Below, piece after piece: positions 16,754 to 26,716 of a stretch of DNA of 40,300 nucleotides. The stretch's first letter is position 1; every line of letters begins with the position of its first letter. The position numbers were made by a program, and so were the translations under genes. This DNA is from Cytophagales bacterium Ga0077538 (lineage in GTDB: Bacteria > Bacteroidota > Bacteroidia > Cytophagales > Cyclobacteriaceae): NCBI GenBank assembly GCA_001464155.1, contig LNEN01000270.1:1-40300 (forward strand). Direction: 5' to 3'. The notes beneath the pieces are model-generated. The model was not told the DNA's origin, made no database searches, and worked only from the letters and a program-made list of their open reading frames with translations.

Positions 16754-19700
16754 TTAGTTAAGTTTAATAATGCGTTTCACGGCTACCGATCCCTTCTCTT
16801 CAACCTTTATATAATACACACCTTCAGGCAAGTTCGTAATATCCAACTGATGAGTTTCCTCATCCAAAGTCACTAGCCTGCGTTCTTGAGATCTGCCTGA
16901 TAAATCAGTGATGCTTACCAACTTTCCACTACTCATTTTACCCTTTAGAACATACAAGCCCTTACCAGGATTTGGATACACATCCAGCTCACCCGCAGGT
17001 TGACCTGGCTCATTAAAACCTGTGATGGTTGTGCCTTTTCCACTTACTAAAATTTCCTTTGGCCCACCCGGAGCATTGGAAACCACTATAACAGAGCCGC
17101 TGTATGTTTTAATTTCTGTTGGTGTGAAATTGATCGCAACAGTTGCACTTGACTGTGCATTGACCGTGACAGAAGTTGCAGAAGTTGTAAATCCTACAGG
17201 CACGGCAATGATTGATACATTCAAGACACCATTGCCATTGTTCGTAATCGTTACTGTTCTCTCCACTGTTTCGTTTTGCAATACATCACCAAAGTCCAGA
17301 GAACCACTAAGCGTTATTGATGGTCTGTCATCTACGATGGTGATGGACGCGGTGACACTACTCGCTGCATTTACATTCGCATTGCCCGCCTGACTGGCAG
17401 TAATATCAACCGTACCTGCGGCTACAATGGTTAATACATTCCCCGAAACACTAGCCACTGAAGCATTTGAACTTGCAAAACTTATAGGCAATCCAGCATT
17501 GCTCGTGGCTACTAAGTTTATACCGCCACTGCTAAAGTTTGCAGTAGTTGGAAGCGTAAAGGTGATAACCTGATTTGCCTTGTTCACCACCAGCTCTTGT
17601 TCCACTGCTACAGCCGCTTCAAATTCATCATTACCAGTTTGGGTGGCCATAATAGTTGTCGATCCAGCACCAACAATCGTTAGCGTGCTACCACTTACTG
17701 TCGCAACAGCCGTGTTAGAGCTTTCGTACGACACAGGTAATCCGGAACTCGCACTTGCACTTAATTCAACAGTAGCATCACCAAATGTTTTAGTCGATAA
17801 TGCGCTGAAGGTTATGCTTTGTGCTTGCTTATCCGTAACGGTGAGCGCTTGCTCCACAGGTGTTGCTGCAATGTAATTTTCATTTCCTGCTTGTATTGCC
17901 GTAATCGTAGTGACGCCAACACTTACTAGCGTGACCGTGGTGCCGGAAATGGTAGCAACATTGGTATTAGAGCTTGTATACGTTATCGGTAAACCAGAAG
18001 AAGCTGATGCTGCTAATTCAAATGACGCACTACTCAGTAATTTATTTCCCAGCGCACTGAAGTTTATGTTTTGATTGGCCTTATTCACCGACAAGATCTG
18101 CTGCACAGTATTGGCCGGATTAAAGGTGGCATCACCCGCCTGACTGGCAGTTATAGTAGTTGATCCAACTCCTACAATCGTAACCATGTTGCCACTGATC
18201 GTTGCTACAGCAGTGTTGGAACTCACATAAGTAACTGACAAACCAGAAGAAGCGGTTGCAGTAAGTGAAAAGTCTACATCACCAAAAGCTTTTGCAGAAA
18301 GTGAAGCAAAGGTAATTATCTGCGCTTCTTTGCCATTTACTTCTAAGATCTGATTAACCGGTGTTGCTGCTAAATAATTTGTGTTCCCTACTTGCGAGGC
18401 GGTGATGGTGGTTGTTCCCTCGCCTACAAGAGTCACCGTGTTACCCAATACGGTTGCAACCGAAGTATTAGAACTACTATACGTAACATCCAGCGCAGAA
18501 GAAGCGATTGCTGTTAAAGTAAAGGGAGGATCGTTGATACCCTTTGCAGACAATGGATCAAACGAAATGCTTTGATCCGCCTTATTCACCACCAGTGCAC
18601 GCACTACAGGTGTGGCTGCATTGAATATCGCGTCTCCTCCCTGTGTCGCAGTGATGTTGGTTGTTCCAGCACCCACAATGATTATTGAATTTCCAGAGGC
18701 AGTTGCCACACTTGTATTTGAGCTACTGTAAACAACCGGTAGTCCTGAATCGCTTGTCCCGCTCAACTCAACATCGCCTTCTCCAAAAGTGGCAGAGGAC
18801 AGTGCATCAAACGTAATAGCTTGATTAGCCTTGTTGATGGTGAGTGAACGAACAACAGGACTCGCAGCAGCAAATGTTTGATCACCCGCTTGTGAAGCGG
18901 TAATGTTAACGGTACCAAAACTTTTAACTATAAGCTCATTGCCAAAAATTTCTGCAACTGCAGTGTTGGAGCTTGCATAGGATATGGGCAAGCCAGAAGA
19001 AGCTTCTCCATTCAAGGTTACAATTTGGTTCGCCAACATCGGACTCGCTAAAGTAAACGTAATCGTCTGACTGATTTTATTAACGGTGATGGATGTTGTT
19101 CTTGCTGTTCCGTTACCACAGGTATTGGAAGGAGTCACTGAAAGCGTTGCACTGCCGGGAACATTCCAACCTATTGAAGCATTGTTTCCACTCGCGCTCA
19201 ATGTTCCTTTATCGGATAGTGACCAGGTGTAATTTACACCAGCCACAGAACTTACCGCATAGGCTTCTTCATTGCCCAGTATTGGACTTGCTAAACCAGT
19301 GATCGCAGCAGGCTGTGCAGGCACTCCACCAACATTAACCGTCAAGGTTCTGGCTGTTCCGTTTCCACAAGCATTGGAAGGTGTTACCGTTATTGTTTTA
19401 GAACCGGTTGTTGACCAGGAGATGCTCACTGCATTCCCACTTCCCATTACAGCGCCACCACTTCCGGCATTCCATGCATAGGTAACACCAGCAACATTCG
19501 TAACACTATATGATTTTGCAGTAGCCGAACAAACTTCACTTTCACCCAAAATAATAGAAGCCTGATCCGGAACCGAGCCAACAGTAACGTTCAATGTACG
19601 AGGGGCTCCATTACCACAGGCATTAGATGGTTTGAGTTTCACTTCGTTGACACCTAATGATGTCCACGTAATATCTGCTATCTGACCTTGTGCACCTGAC

Positions 19701-22700
19701 GTTACCACATTACCACCTTGTACTTCCCATGTGTAGGTAACACCAGCCACTGGAGATGCCAAACTGATTTGTTGTGTAGCTCCATTGCAACCGGATGATG
19801 ATCCTGTAAAGACAGCAGGTTGTGATGGCACAGCATTTACTGTGACATTAAGTGTTTGCGCTGCAGAAGTGGTACATAAATTAGTAGCCGTTACCGAAAT
19901 GGTTTTTGCTCCACCTGTACTCCACTTAATAGTTCGAATGCTTCCTGATCCTGTGATGGTGGCATCTGCGCCAGCACTCCAGTTAAAAGTATCAAAACCT
20001 TGATGGGGTACAGTATATTGATATTCAATTCCGGCACAAACGGTTGTTGATCCCGAAACAGTACCTGGCACAGTTGGCGCAACACATGGGCCATTGACAA
20101 ATACTGTGAAACTCCTGCCTGGTGGGCTGCCGCAAGAATTGGACGCACTCACGTAAATTGTTTTTATTCCTCCCGTTGACCACTGTATATTTTTAATGTT
20201 AGAGGAAGCCCCCGCTGTTATAGTAGCATCCGATCCTGCATCCCAAAATAAATTATCTGTTGGTGGGGGTGCATCTACTGAATATATTCCGTTGGTATTG
20301 ATGTCAATTGTTGAGAGGCCTGAAATCGGGCTCGGTGTAACCGGTGTCGGTGTTCCTCCATTATAATTAACATCTGATATAAATTCATTGATAAAGCAGG
20401 TATTTGATCCCAACAGCCTGACCGTTCTAGTAACGCCATCAGCAGGAATTGTTACACTCAAATTATCTGGAGCAATGGTTCCTGCTCCATTCAATTCCCA
20501 TGTATAAGTTGTACCTGCTTCAGGTAATCCTATTGTCCAGATGAGTCCTCCTAAGCCGACACAAAAACCCATTCCGTTGGAGATCAGAGAAATTCCACCT
20601 GCCTGTGGTTTTCCTTTGAAGAAAACTGTCTCAGCGAAATTACTGCTCTGAACATTGCAGGCGTTTCTGGCTTTTACCATAATATTGTCAGCTCCCACTG
20701 TTGCTGTCGACCATACAATATCGACCATGCTTCTGTCAGCATTTAAATAAGTAATTGTTCCAGAGAAACCACTCAAACTCCAATCAAACACAACACCACT
20801 CACAGGTGTAACTGAATAGCGTGTGGTAGTACCACGGCACACATCAGTAAGCTGACCCGTTATGGCTGTTGGTGTTGCCACCGTTCCTGTACAAACCTCT
20901 ACGGTAATATTGGCTGGAGCGCCTGCCCCACATCCACTGATTTCACCAAAGCCAGAAACTGTATACGTGCCTGGAATTGTAAACGCTATATCCCAGGTAT
21001 TTCCAAAAACTGGTGTAATGGTAGTGCCGGCACTTGGTGTTACGCTAATATTTAGAGAGGTCGAACCAGAGGAGGCACCCACTACAAATCGTCTGAAGTC
21101 ATTCAAGGCAATGTTACTCGAACCTCCCAGACCAATGGTCATGGACGATGGTGTTCCCGGAATTGTGCAGGGAATTGTTGTTGTTACTGCAAGTGTTCGC
21201 GCTGTACCATTGCCACAAAGATTACTTGGCGTTACGGTTAATGTTTTAGCACCCGCTGTGGACCAGGTTACTTGTGCTGTATTGTCAGAGCTCGCAATAA
21301 CACCATCAGCATTGGTACTCCATGTATACGTTACACCCGGTGTGTTGGTTACTGAATAACTCTGCGCGATACCACCAACTGCAGCTGTGCTTCCAACAAT
21401 CGTGCTGGGCTGAGCAGGTGTTGTGCCTACTTCTACTGTTTTCGTGCTGGCCACACCATTGCCGCAAGCATTCGAAGGTGTAACTGAAACTGTTTTCGTT
21501 CCACCGGTCGACCATGAGATAGAAACAGCGCTGGTGGATCCAGTGATGGTGCTGCCACTTCCTGCGCTCCATGTGTAGTTTACTCCCGCTAAGTTCCCTA
21601 CACTGTACGGAATGGAACTGCCCGAGCAGACCGCTGTTAAGCCCGTCATCTGACTAGCTGCCAGCGGCACATCATTCACTGTTACAGCAAGTGTACGCGC
21701 AACTCCTGGTCCACAAGCATTAGAAGGTGTAACACGCAAGGTGTGCGAGCCTGTGGCTGTCCAGGTAACATTAACACTGTTACCAGAACCTGTAATCGTT
21801 CCTGTGCCTATAACATCCCAGGTGTACGTTACTCCTGCCACGTTATAAACACTATACGCTAGCGAAGCATTTTTACATGCTGTGATGTTACCAGTAATAG
21901 CAGAAGGTTGTGTTGGTAATTGACTAACCGTTACAGCCAGTGTTCTGGGTGTTCCGTTTCCACAGGCATTAGAAGGTGTAACCGTAATTGCTTTAACACC
22001 AACACTTGTCCATGAAAGCGTAACAGAATTTCCTGAACCCGATACAGATCCATCCGCTCCGGCATTCCAATTATAAGTAACGCCCCCAACACTGGTTACA
22101 CTGTAGGTTCCACTGGCTGATGTACACGCTGTTGCACCTCCCGTGATTACACTTGGTTGAGTTGGTACTGCACAATCATTCACTGTAACGTTTAACGTTC
22201 TTGTTGCTCCATTGCCACAGCTATTGGAAGGCGTAAGTGTTATTGTTTTTGATCCTGCTGATGACCATGAGATGCTGACACTATTCCCACTACCGGTGAC
22301 TGTTCCTCCTGCACCAGCATTCCAAGCATAGGTAACGCCCGGCTCATTCGTGACAGAAAATTGATTGGATGATCCGGTTGCTACAGTAGTGCTGCCTGCA
22401 ATAACACTTGGTTGTGAAGGAACTGTATTCACAGTAACCGCTAGCGTTCTAGGTGTACCATTGCCACACGCTGTTGACGGTGTAACGGTTAATGTTTTTG
22501 CTCCGGCTGATGTCCACGTAACATTGATGGCATTGCCACTTCCCGTAACGGTTCCTCCACCTCCGGTACTCCATGTATAAGTAACACCCGCCACATTGGA
22601 TATGCTGTAAGGAGTGCTAACACCCGTGCATACCGTTATATTTCCTGTAATGGCAGAAGGTTGTGTGGGTGTTCCTGCCACAGCAACGCTTGCCGTTCTG

Positions 22701-24442
22701 ACCGTTCCGTTTCCGCATCCATTAGAAGGAGTAACGGTGACAGTATGGGTACCTGCGGAAGTCCAATTAACAGTAGCTGAATTACCCGAGCTTGAAATTG
22801 TACCACCACCTGAGATAGTCCAGGCGTAAGAAACACCAGTGACCGCGTTTACTGCAAAGCTTGATGATTGCCCAATACAACCCGAAGTAGATGGCGATGA
22901 ACTAAAGATAGGTTGTGCAGGTAATGAACAAGCGGAAACCGTTACAAATTTTGTCTGAGGGGTAGATGTCCCACAAGCATCTGTCGCTGTTACCGATATA
23001 GTTTTTGAACCTATCGTAGTCCAGGTAATCTGAACAGCATTGCCCGAACCCGTTACTGTGCCCCCGGTGCCAGCACTCCAGCTAAAGGTGGCTCCGGCAA
23101 TTGGTGAAACCGAATAAGAGGTTGCTGCATTCAGGAATGCAGTGCTCGCACCAACAATGGCTGATGGTACTTGGGGTGGATTAACTGTAACCGTTACTAA
23201 ATTGGATGTAACATCCCCACACGGGCTGGTAACAACAACTTCCCAGTTTCCCGCATGACTGGCCGATGCGTTATTTACTGTAAGCGTTGGTTTATCGGAT
23301 GAAAATACAATTCCATTTCTCTTCCATTTGATAGTTGAGACAGTGCCTGTGATAGTCGCAGAAAGAGTAAAGGACTGACCTTGGCAAACCGTTACTGATT
23401 GTGGCTGTGCTGAAATGCCCGGTGCCTGACAGGTCGGAGTTAAAGAAGTATCCATGAACATCATCCCACTATTACCAACAACCCAGGCGGTACTGAATTC
23501 TTCTTCATCAAAGTCATAGTTTGCCACAATGGATTCGAACCGTCCTGCTCTTCCGGTAGGCATTGCAACCCAATCATCTCCATTAAATCCGAATCTAAGA
23601 ATGGTACCATTGTCACCACAGGCATACGCTTTATTTCCTTCACCCGCATAAATTCCGTACAGCGTTGCAGTGGTTCCACTAAGTCCATTCGTCCAACCAA
23701 GCCAATTATCTCCGTTATTAAATGTTTTTAAAATCGTTCCTGCCGCACCAACAAAATAAGTTGCGATGTTATTTTGAGCTGCCTTATACAGTGTTGGCAT
23801 TCCCGCGTTGCCCCCATATTTTAACGACCAATTGGCACCGCCATCGGATGTCCTTAAGACAACAGATCTTTCACCGGCTACCATGGCGGTTGATGTGGTG
23901 GATGCAATTACAGCATACAAATCCTGGGTAGTTCCTGCATTTTGTTGAGACCAGGTAGCTCCCCCATCAACTGATTTGTAGACAACTCCATTGTCACCAA
24001 CTACCCAGCCTACCGTTGAGTTGACAAAATGCAACGCGTGCAAGTTTGTAGAGCCAACCGTAGCAGCACTCCAGCTAGCACCGCCATTGGTTGTTCGCAG
24101 CACCACGTTGGTGAGTGATGCACTTCCACCCAATGCCCATCCTGCTGACACGCTTCTAAACTGAATGTCTATCACGGAACTAAGTCCGGTACTTTGGGTA
24201 TTAGAATAGGTTGCTCCTCCATTAATTGATTTTCGAATAACTCCTGAAGCAGTCGATATGTAGATCGGTTTGACATTCAGAGGGTCAGTACCAACTACCT
24301 CAATATCTGTAAACGCGCCCTGCTCTGGAGTAAGAGACCAGTATCCGTAAGTCTGCGCGGATGCTTTTTGAAAAAAAAGAATTAATAGGGTGGCTAACAA
24401 AATTTGTTGCCACACGCGTTTGAGGGTATGAGAGTTTTTCAT
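16754..24442 (-). CDS. Giant T9SS-secreted surface protein with YCF48-, PKD- and Ig-like repeats
   Basis: The 2562-residue protein has these parts in order. A signal peptide (about 1-29, ending ASAQ). A beta-propeller-like region of YCF48/BNR-type repeats (about 30-335) with recurring TxDGGxxW motifs such as SVDGGATWS. An Ig-like domain (about 336-425). About 16 PKD-like modules of roughly 85 residues (about 426-1800), most ending ACGNGTxRTLxVTV. Seven bacterial Ig-like modules of roughly 84 residues (about 1800-2385) with the motif SSNTxVAT and linkers NKANQxITF. One ASPM/SPD-2/Hydin-type domain (about 2385-2480). A type IX secretion C-terminal sorting domain (about 2488-2562) with VYPNPGKGLY and LPEGVYYIKV. 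It should be exported by Sec, secreted by T9SS and anchored to or released from the surface, probably as an adhesin; that role is inferred from architecture. PKD modules 9-12 are more divergent than the others. A lipoprotein gene follows after 9 nt, and a LuxR regulator lies 176 nt upstream. Confidence 0.92.
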   Translation of the reverse strand: MKNSHTLKRVWQQILLATLLILFFQKASAQTYGYWSLTPEQGAFTDIEVVGTDPLNVKPIYISTASGVIRKSINGGATYSNTQSTGLSSVIDIQFRSVSAGWALGGSASLTNVVLRTTNGGASWSAATVGSTNLHALHFVNSTVGWVVGDNGVVYKSVDGGATWSQQNAGTTQDLYAVIASTTSTAMVAGERSVVLRTSDGGANWSLKYGGNAGMPTLYKAAQNNIATYFVGAAGTILKTFNNGDNWLGWTNGLSGTTATLYGIYAGEGNKAYACGDNGTILRFGFNGDDWVAMPTGRAGRFESIVANYDFDEEEFSTAWVVGNSGMMFMDTSLTPTCQAPGISAQPQSVTVCQGQSFTLSATITGTVSTIKWKRNGIVFSSDKPTLTVNNASASHAGNWEVVVTSPCGDVTSNLVTVTVNPPQVPSAIVGASTAFLNAATSYSVSPIAGATFSWSAGTGGTVTGSGNAVQITWTTIGSKTISVTATDACGTSTPQTKFVTVSACSLPAQPIFSSSPSTSGCIGQSSSFAVNAVTGVSYAWTISGGGTISSSGNSATVNWTSAGTHTVTVTPSNGCGNGTVRTASVAVAGTPTQPSAITGNITVCTGVSTPYSISNVAGVTYTWSTGGGGTVTGSGNAINVTWTSAGAKTLTVTPSTACGNGTPRTLAVTVNTVPSQPSVIAGSTTVATGSSNQFSVTNEPGVTYAWNAGAGGTVTGSGNSVSISWSSAGSKTITLTPSNSCGNGATRTLNVTVNDCAVPTQPSVITGGATACTSASGTYSVTSVGGVTYNWNAGADGSVSGSGNSVTLSWTSVGVKAITVTPSNACGNGTPRTLAVTVSQLPTQPSAITGNITACKNASLAYSVYNVAGVTYTWDVIGTGTITGSGNSVNVTWTATGSHTLRVTPSNACGPGVARTLAVTVNDVPLAASQMTGLTAVCSGSSIPYSVGNLAGVNYTWSAGSGSTITGSTSAVSISWSTGGTKTVSVTPSNACGNGVASTKTVEVGTTPAQPSTIVGSTAAVGGIAQSYSVTNTPGVTYTWSTNADGVIASSDNTAQVTWSTAGAKTLTVTPSNLCGNGTARTLAVTTTIPCTIPGTPSSMTIGLGGSSNIALNDFRRFVVGASSGSTSLNISVTPSAGTTITPVFGNTWDIAFTIPGTYTVSGFGEISGCGAGAPANITVEVCTGTVATPTAITGQLTDVCRGTTTRYSVTPVSGVVFDWSLSGFSGTITYLNADRSMVDIVWSTATVGADNIMVKARNACNVQSSNFAETVFFKGKPQAGGISLISNGMGFCVGLGGLIWTIGLPEAGTTYTWELNGAGTIAPDNLSVTIPADGVTRTVRLLGSNTCFINEFISDVNYNGGTPTPVTPSPISGLSTIDINTNGIYSVDAPPPTDNLFWDAGSDATITAGASSNIKNIQWSTGGIKTIYVSASNSCGSPPGRSFTVFVNGPCVAPTVPGTVSGSTTVCAGIEYQYTVPHQGFDTFNWSAGADATITGSGSIRTIKWSTGGAKTISVTATNLCTTSAAQTLNVTVNAVPSQPAVFTGSSSGCNGATQQISLASPVAGVTYTWEVQGGNVVTSGAQGQIADITWTSLGVNEVKLKPSNACGNGAPRTLNVTVGSVPDQASIILGESEVCSATAKSYSVTNVAGVTYAWNAGSGGAVMGSGNAVSISWSTTGSKTITVTPSNACGNGTARTLTVNVGGVPAQPAAITGLASPILGNEEAYAVSSVAGVNYTWSLSDKGTLSASGNNASIGWNVPGSATLSVTPSNTCGNGTARTTSITVNKISQTITFTLASPMLANQIVTLNGEASSGLPISYASSNTAVAEIFGNELIVKSFGTVNITASQAGDQTFAAASPVVRSLTINKANQAITFDALSSATFGEGDVELSGTSDSGLPVVYSSSNTSVATASGNSIIIVGAGTTNITATQGGDAIFNAATPVVRALVVNKADQSISFDPLSAKGINDPPFTLTAIASSALDVTYSSSNTSVATVLGNTVTLVGEGTTTITASQVGNTNYLAATPVNQILEVNGKEAQIITFASLSAKAFGDVDFSLTATASSGLSVTYVSSNTAVATISGNMVTIVGVGSTTITASQAGDATFNPANTVQQILSVNKANQNINFSALGNKLLSSASFELAASASSGLPITYTSSNTNVATISGTTVTLVSVGVTTITAIQAGNENYIAATPVEQALTVTDKQAQSITFSALSTKTFGDATVELSASASSGLPVSYESSNTAVATVSGSTLTIVGAGSTTIMATQTGNDEFEAAVAVEQELVVNKANQVITFTLPTTANFSSGGINLVATSNAGLPISFASSNASVASVSGNVLTIVAAGTVDITASQAGNANVNAASSVTASITIVDDRPSITLSGSLDFGDVLQNETVERTVTITNNGNGVLNVSIIAVPVGFTTSATSVTVNAQSSATVAINFTPTEIKTYSGSVIVVSNAPGGPKEILVSGKGTTITGFNEPGQPAGELDVYPNPGKGLYVLKGKMSSGKLVSITDLSGRSQERRLVTLDEETHQLDITNLPEGVYYIKVEEKGSVAVKRIIKLN

Positions 24443-24540
24443 GGGTTGTTTGTTTGTGAATAAGGCACTGTAAAAGTGCAGTCAAACCCATGTGCAGAGT
24501 AGTAGGGAAATACCGTAAAGGTGATGAGGGGTTTTACATA

Positions 24541-24618
24541 GTTATTCGTTATTAGTTATTTGTTGAGAGCCCATTGTTTAAAGGAATCTTGCTACACGAA
24601 TAACTGATAACCAATAAC
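24541..24618. repeat. Inverted GTTANNN heptamer triplets between the LuxR regulator and the giant protein gene
   Basis: On the minus strand the regulator's TAA is followed immediately by GTTATTG, GTTATCA and one further unit. After about 36 nt come three heptamers in inverse orientation ending GAATAAC. The arms match at 18 of 21 positions by my count and could form a long AT-rich stem. The outer sequence closely resembles the ileS/lspA repeat. The remaining gap to the giant gene has a small inverted repeat GCACT-TTTAC-AGTGC (minus strand, near 24464-24478) of unknown meaning. Confidence 0.75.
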
Positions 24619-25257
24619 TTAGAGAGTAGAGAGTCCTTCTTTAATCGCAAACTTGATGAGGTCTACCGTATTGTTGTAGCCCAGTTTGTCCATCACATTT
24701 TTCTTGTGTACTTCGACCGTGCGCGGACTGATGTTGAGGGTGTCGGCAATTTCCTTGTGGGAAAGACCTTTTGCAAAAGCTTTGACGAAATCAATTTCTC
24801 GTTCTGACAGTGAAGCCATACCATCACTCTTTCCCGAAGAGGCTTTTAGCAGTAATTCGGTAAATTGACCGGCATAAAAAGTACGTCCTGCTTTTAAAGC
24901 TTCCAGTGCTTCCAGATAAGTATCCTTTCCAGAATCTTTTGAGATCATTCCTTCCACTCCGATATCACGACATTGTTTCACGGGTGCATCGTCTTTTAAA
25001 GCAGTAAGAATTAAGATTTTAACTCGGGAATGTTTCTCTTTTAAGATCTCAGCAATCTCTACTCCGTTCTTACCGGGCAGTTGCACATCCAATACACAAA
25101 TATCCGGTGCGGATTCTTCCAATTGAATAAAAAATTCTTCTGCGTTACCCGCAGTACCCACTACTTTAAAGCTGAGATTGCCTAACAACATGGCACGAAT
25201 GCCATCGCGGACCAGCTTATGATCATCCACTAAAAAGATTCTTAACGGATGGTTCAT
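24619..25257 (-). CDS. NarL/FixJ-family response regulator (LuxR-type)
   Basis: With the start at 25257 (MNHPLRIFLVDDH) the product is 212 residues. It has an N-terminal receiver domain with acidic pair D11/D12, phospho-acceptor D57 in CVLDVQLPGKNG, a T in ILTALK and K in ISKDSG. A C-terminal LuxR helix-turn-helix follows (about 147-207) with LSEREIDFVKAFAKGLSHKE and ISPRTVEVHKKNVMDKLG. An upstream TTG or similar start would add 26 residues but would reach well into the preceding gene. The ATG at 25257 forms the classic ATGA overlap with the aminotransferase stop, so I prefer it. The giant T9SS gene lies 176 nt downstream on the same strand, and a TPR histidine kinase is two genes upstream; regulation of the surface protein by this pair is a reasonable but untested inference. 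Confidence 0.92.
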   Translation of the reverse strand: MNHPLRIFLVDDHKLVRDGIRAMLLGNLSFKVVGTAGNAEEFFIQLEESAPDICVLDVQLPGKNGVEIAEILKEKHSRVKILILTALKDDAPVKQCRDIGVEGMISKDSGKDTYLEALEALKAGRTFYAGQFTELLLKASSGKSDGMASLSEREIDFVKAFAKGLSHKEIADTLNISPRTVEVHKKNVMDKLGYNNTVDLIKFAIKEGLSTL

Positions 25258-26513
25258 GCTTTCAATTCGCTGAGTGCTTGCACAAAAGCATCTAGCTCTT
25301 TTAAGGTTGTGTACACATTTGGTGAAATGCGACATCCCTGCACTCCGGCACCATCAATGGCCACCGTATAAATTTTATACTTCTTCAATAAGGTGTCGGC
25401 TAGGTCTGCAGGTTTCATATTCTTTACACCCACATTGGCGATGGCACAAGAGCGCGCAGGATCTTCTGGAGTGTTGAGTACAATGTGTGGCATGCTTCGC
25501 ACCTTGCTAGTCCAATAGTTTTGCAAATAGCGAAGTCTTTTCTCTTTACGTTCAGCCCCAATTGCTTTGTAGTAATCAATTGCATTTAAAATAGTTAGGT
25601 CAGTGTGAACTGGATGGGTTCCGGTATGTGCCAAATGACTGATATCATCCTTCATGGCCCAGTCGGCCATCATCGACCAGAGTGCAGGGGCTTTCCCTTG
25701 CTTCACATACAACAAGCCCGCACCCAGGGGGGTACTCAACCATTTATGCAAACTGGCTCCATAATAATCACATCCTAAATCAGGAATACTAAATTGAAAA
25801 TGGGCAAAGGCATGAGCACCATCCACCAATACCTCCACACCTTTAGCGTGCGCCATGTCACTGATTTTTCGGATGGGAAGAATTTGCCCGGTGATGTTCA
25901 CCATATGGCTCACTAACAACAGTCTTGTTTTCGGTGTGATCATTTTATCATACAAGGCAACCAACTCTTCATCCGAAGCGGGATGATTCGGTACCGATAC
26001 GGTTTTCAAAACAATACCATAGCGCTTCTCCATCAGCTTAAACATGTTCACGATGGAGCCATAGTCCTGTTCTGCCATGATGGCTTCGTCTCCGGCATTC
26101 CAATGAATACCATTGATTACGGTATCTAAGGATTCGGTGGTGTTACGTGTAAGGCGCATTTCCTCCACACTGCAACCTGCCAATTCGGCCAAACGCGTTA
26201 CAACTTTTAATTTATTCTCTTGCTGCACCGTACGCATGTAATAGGCCGCCTGATAATTTACCTCTCGTACATGCGCGATAAAATTCTCAAGGGTTTCTTG
26301 CGGCTGCATGCAGTAGTAGCCATTCTCCAAATTGATATAATCGGGCTTGAGCCGATAGCCCTTGCGAATGCCTGCCCAAAACTTCTCGTCTTCTGCTAAA
26401 GTATCTGCCGATACCGCTGAGTGTTGATCAATCCAATGGCTCAGTGCTTCAAAAGGAAGAAGGGTTGAAAAGCCCAAGGCTGCTGTCTGTTTAATAAAGG
26501 TGCGCTTATCCAT
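25254..26513 (-). CDS. Class V PLP-dependent aminotransferase, secreted or Tat-like leader
   Basis: The 419-residue protein has a fold-type I class V aminotransferase domain like isopenicillin N epimerase and cysteine desulfurase-related enzymes. The PLP-binding pattern is visible: LTRNTTESLDTVI (phosphate cup), VDGAHAFAH (D231, H234) and the Schiff-base lysine K257 in GASLHKWLSTPLGAGLLYV. It begins MDKRTFIKQTAALGFSTLLP, which resembles the shortened Tat-type leader (RxFxK) frequent in Bacteroidota periplasmic enzymes, so it may be exported. The arginine is single, which weakens a strict Tat call. Substrate is unknown. The gene overlaps the LuxR regulator by ATGA and so shares its mRNA. Upstream there is a 203-nt gap with a REP-like element that separates it from the TPR kinase. 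Confidence 0.87.
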   Translation of the reverse strand: MDKRTFIKQTAALGFSTLLPFEALSHWIDQHSAVSADTLAEDEKFWAGIRKGYRLKPDYINLENGYYCMQPQETLENFIAHVREVNYQAAYYMRTVQQENKLKVVTRLAELAGCSVEEMRLTRNTTESLDTVINGIHWNAGDEAIMAEQDYGSIVNMFKLMEKRYGIVLKTVSVPNHPASDEELVALYDKMITPKTRLLLVSHMVNITGQILPIRKISDMAHAKGVEVLVDGAHAFAHFQFSIPDLGCDYYGASLHKWLSTPLGAGLLYVKQGKAPALWSMMADWAMKDDISHLAHTGTHPVHTDLTILNAIDYYKAIGAERKEKRLRYLQNYWTSKVRSMPHIVLNTPEDPARSCAIANVGVKNMKPADLADTLLKKYKIYTVAIDGAGVQGCRISPNVYTTLKELDAFVQALSELKA

Positions 26514-26588
26514 GCATACAAGATAGTGAAAGATATTTTTCTGAGTATCCGTTCGTTATCGCAAAATTGTTATTCAACGATACACGAC

Positions 26589-26659
26589 TGTCATACCGAA
26601 CTTGTTTCGGTATCTTACGGCCACCTTTCTATAGATGCCGAAATGAATTCGGCATGACA
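26589..26659. repeat. 71-nt double-hairpin (REP/BIME-like) element, copy 2
   Basis: The copy is in inverted orientation to 3045-3115 and starts TGTCAT and ends ATGACA. Stems are ATACCGAA/TTCGGTAT and ATGCCGAA/TTCGGCAT, both perfect. Of the 8 differences from copy 1, four form two compensatory base-pair changes in the stems (A-T for G-C in one stem, G-C for C-G in the other). It lies between the TPR kinase and the aminotransferase. Confidence 0.85.
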
Positions 26660-26716
26660 GCTTTTATGATTTTAATCACTACCTAATTGACATGAAACTG
26701 ATACGCATAGCATTTT

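Noticed and set aside
20862-21359. 165-codon plus-strand open frame and several similar ones within 17022-22829
   Set aside because: All are antisense to the giant repeat protein; the repeated valine/proline-rich translations simply mirror the T/G/S-rich modules.
25258-25335. Upstream extension of the LuxR regulator by 26 residues
   Set aside because: It would overlap the aminotransferase gene by about 80 nt and precedes the normal receiver start; the ATGA-overlapping ATG fits better.
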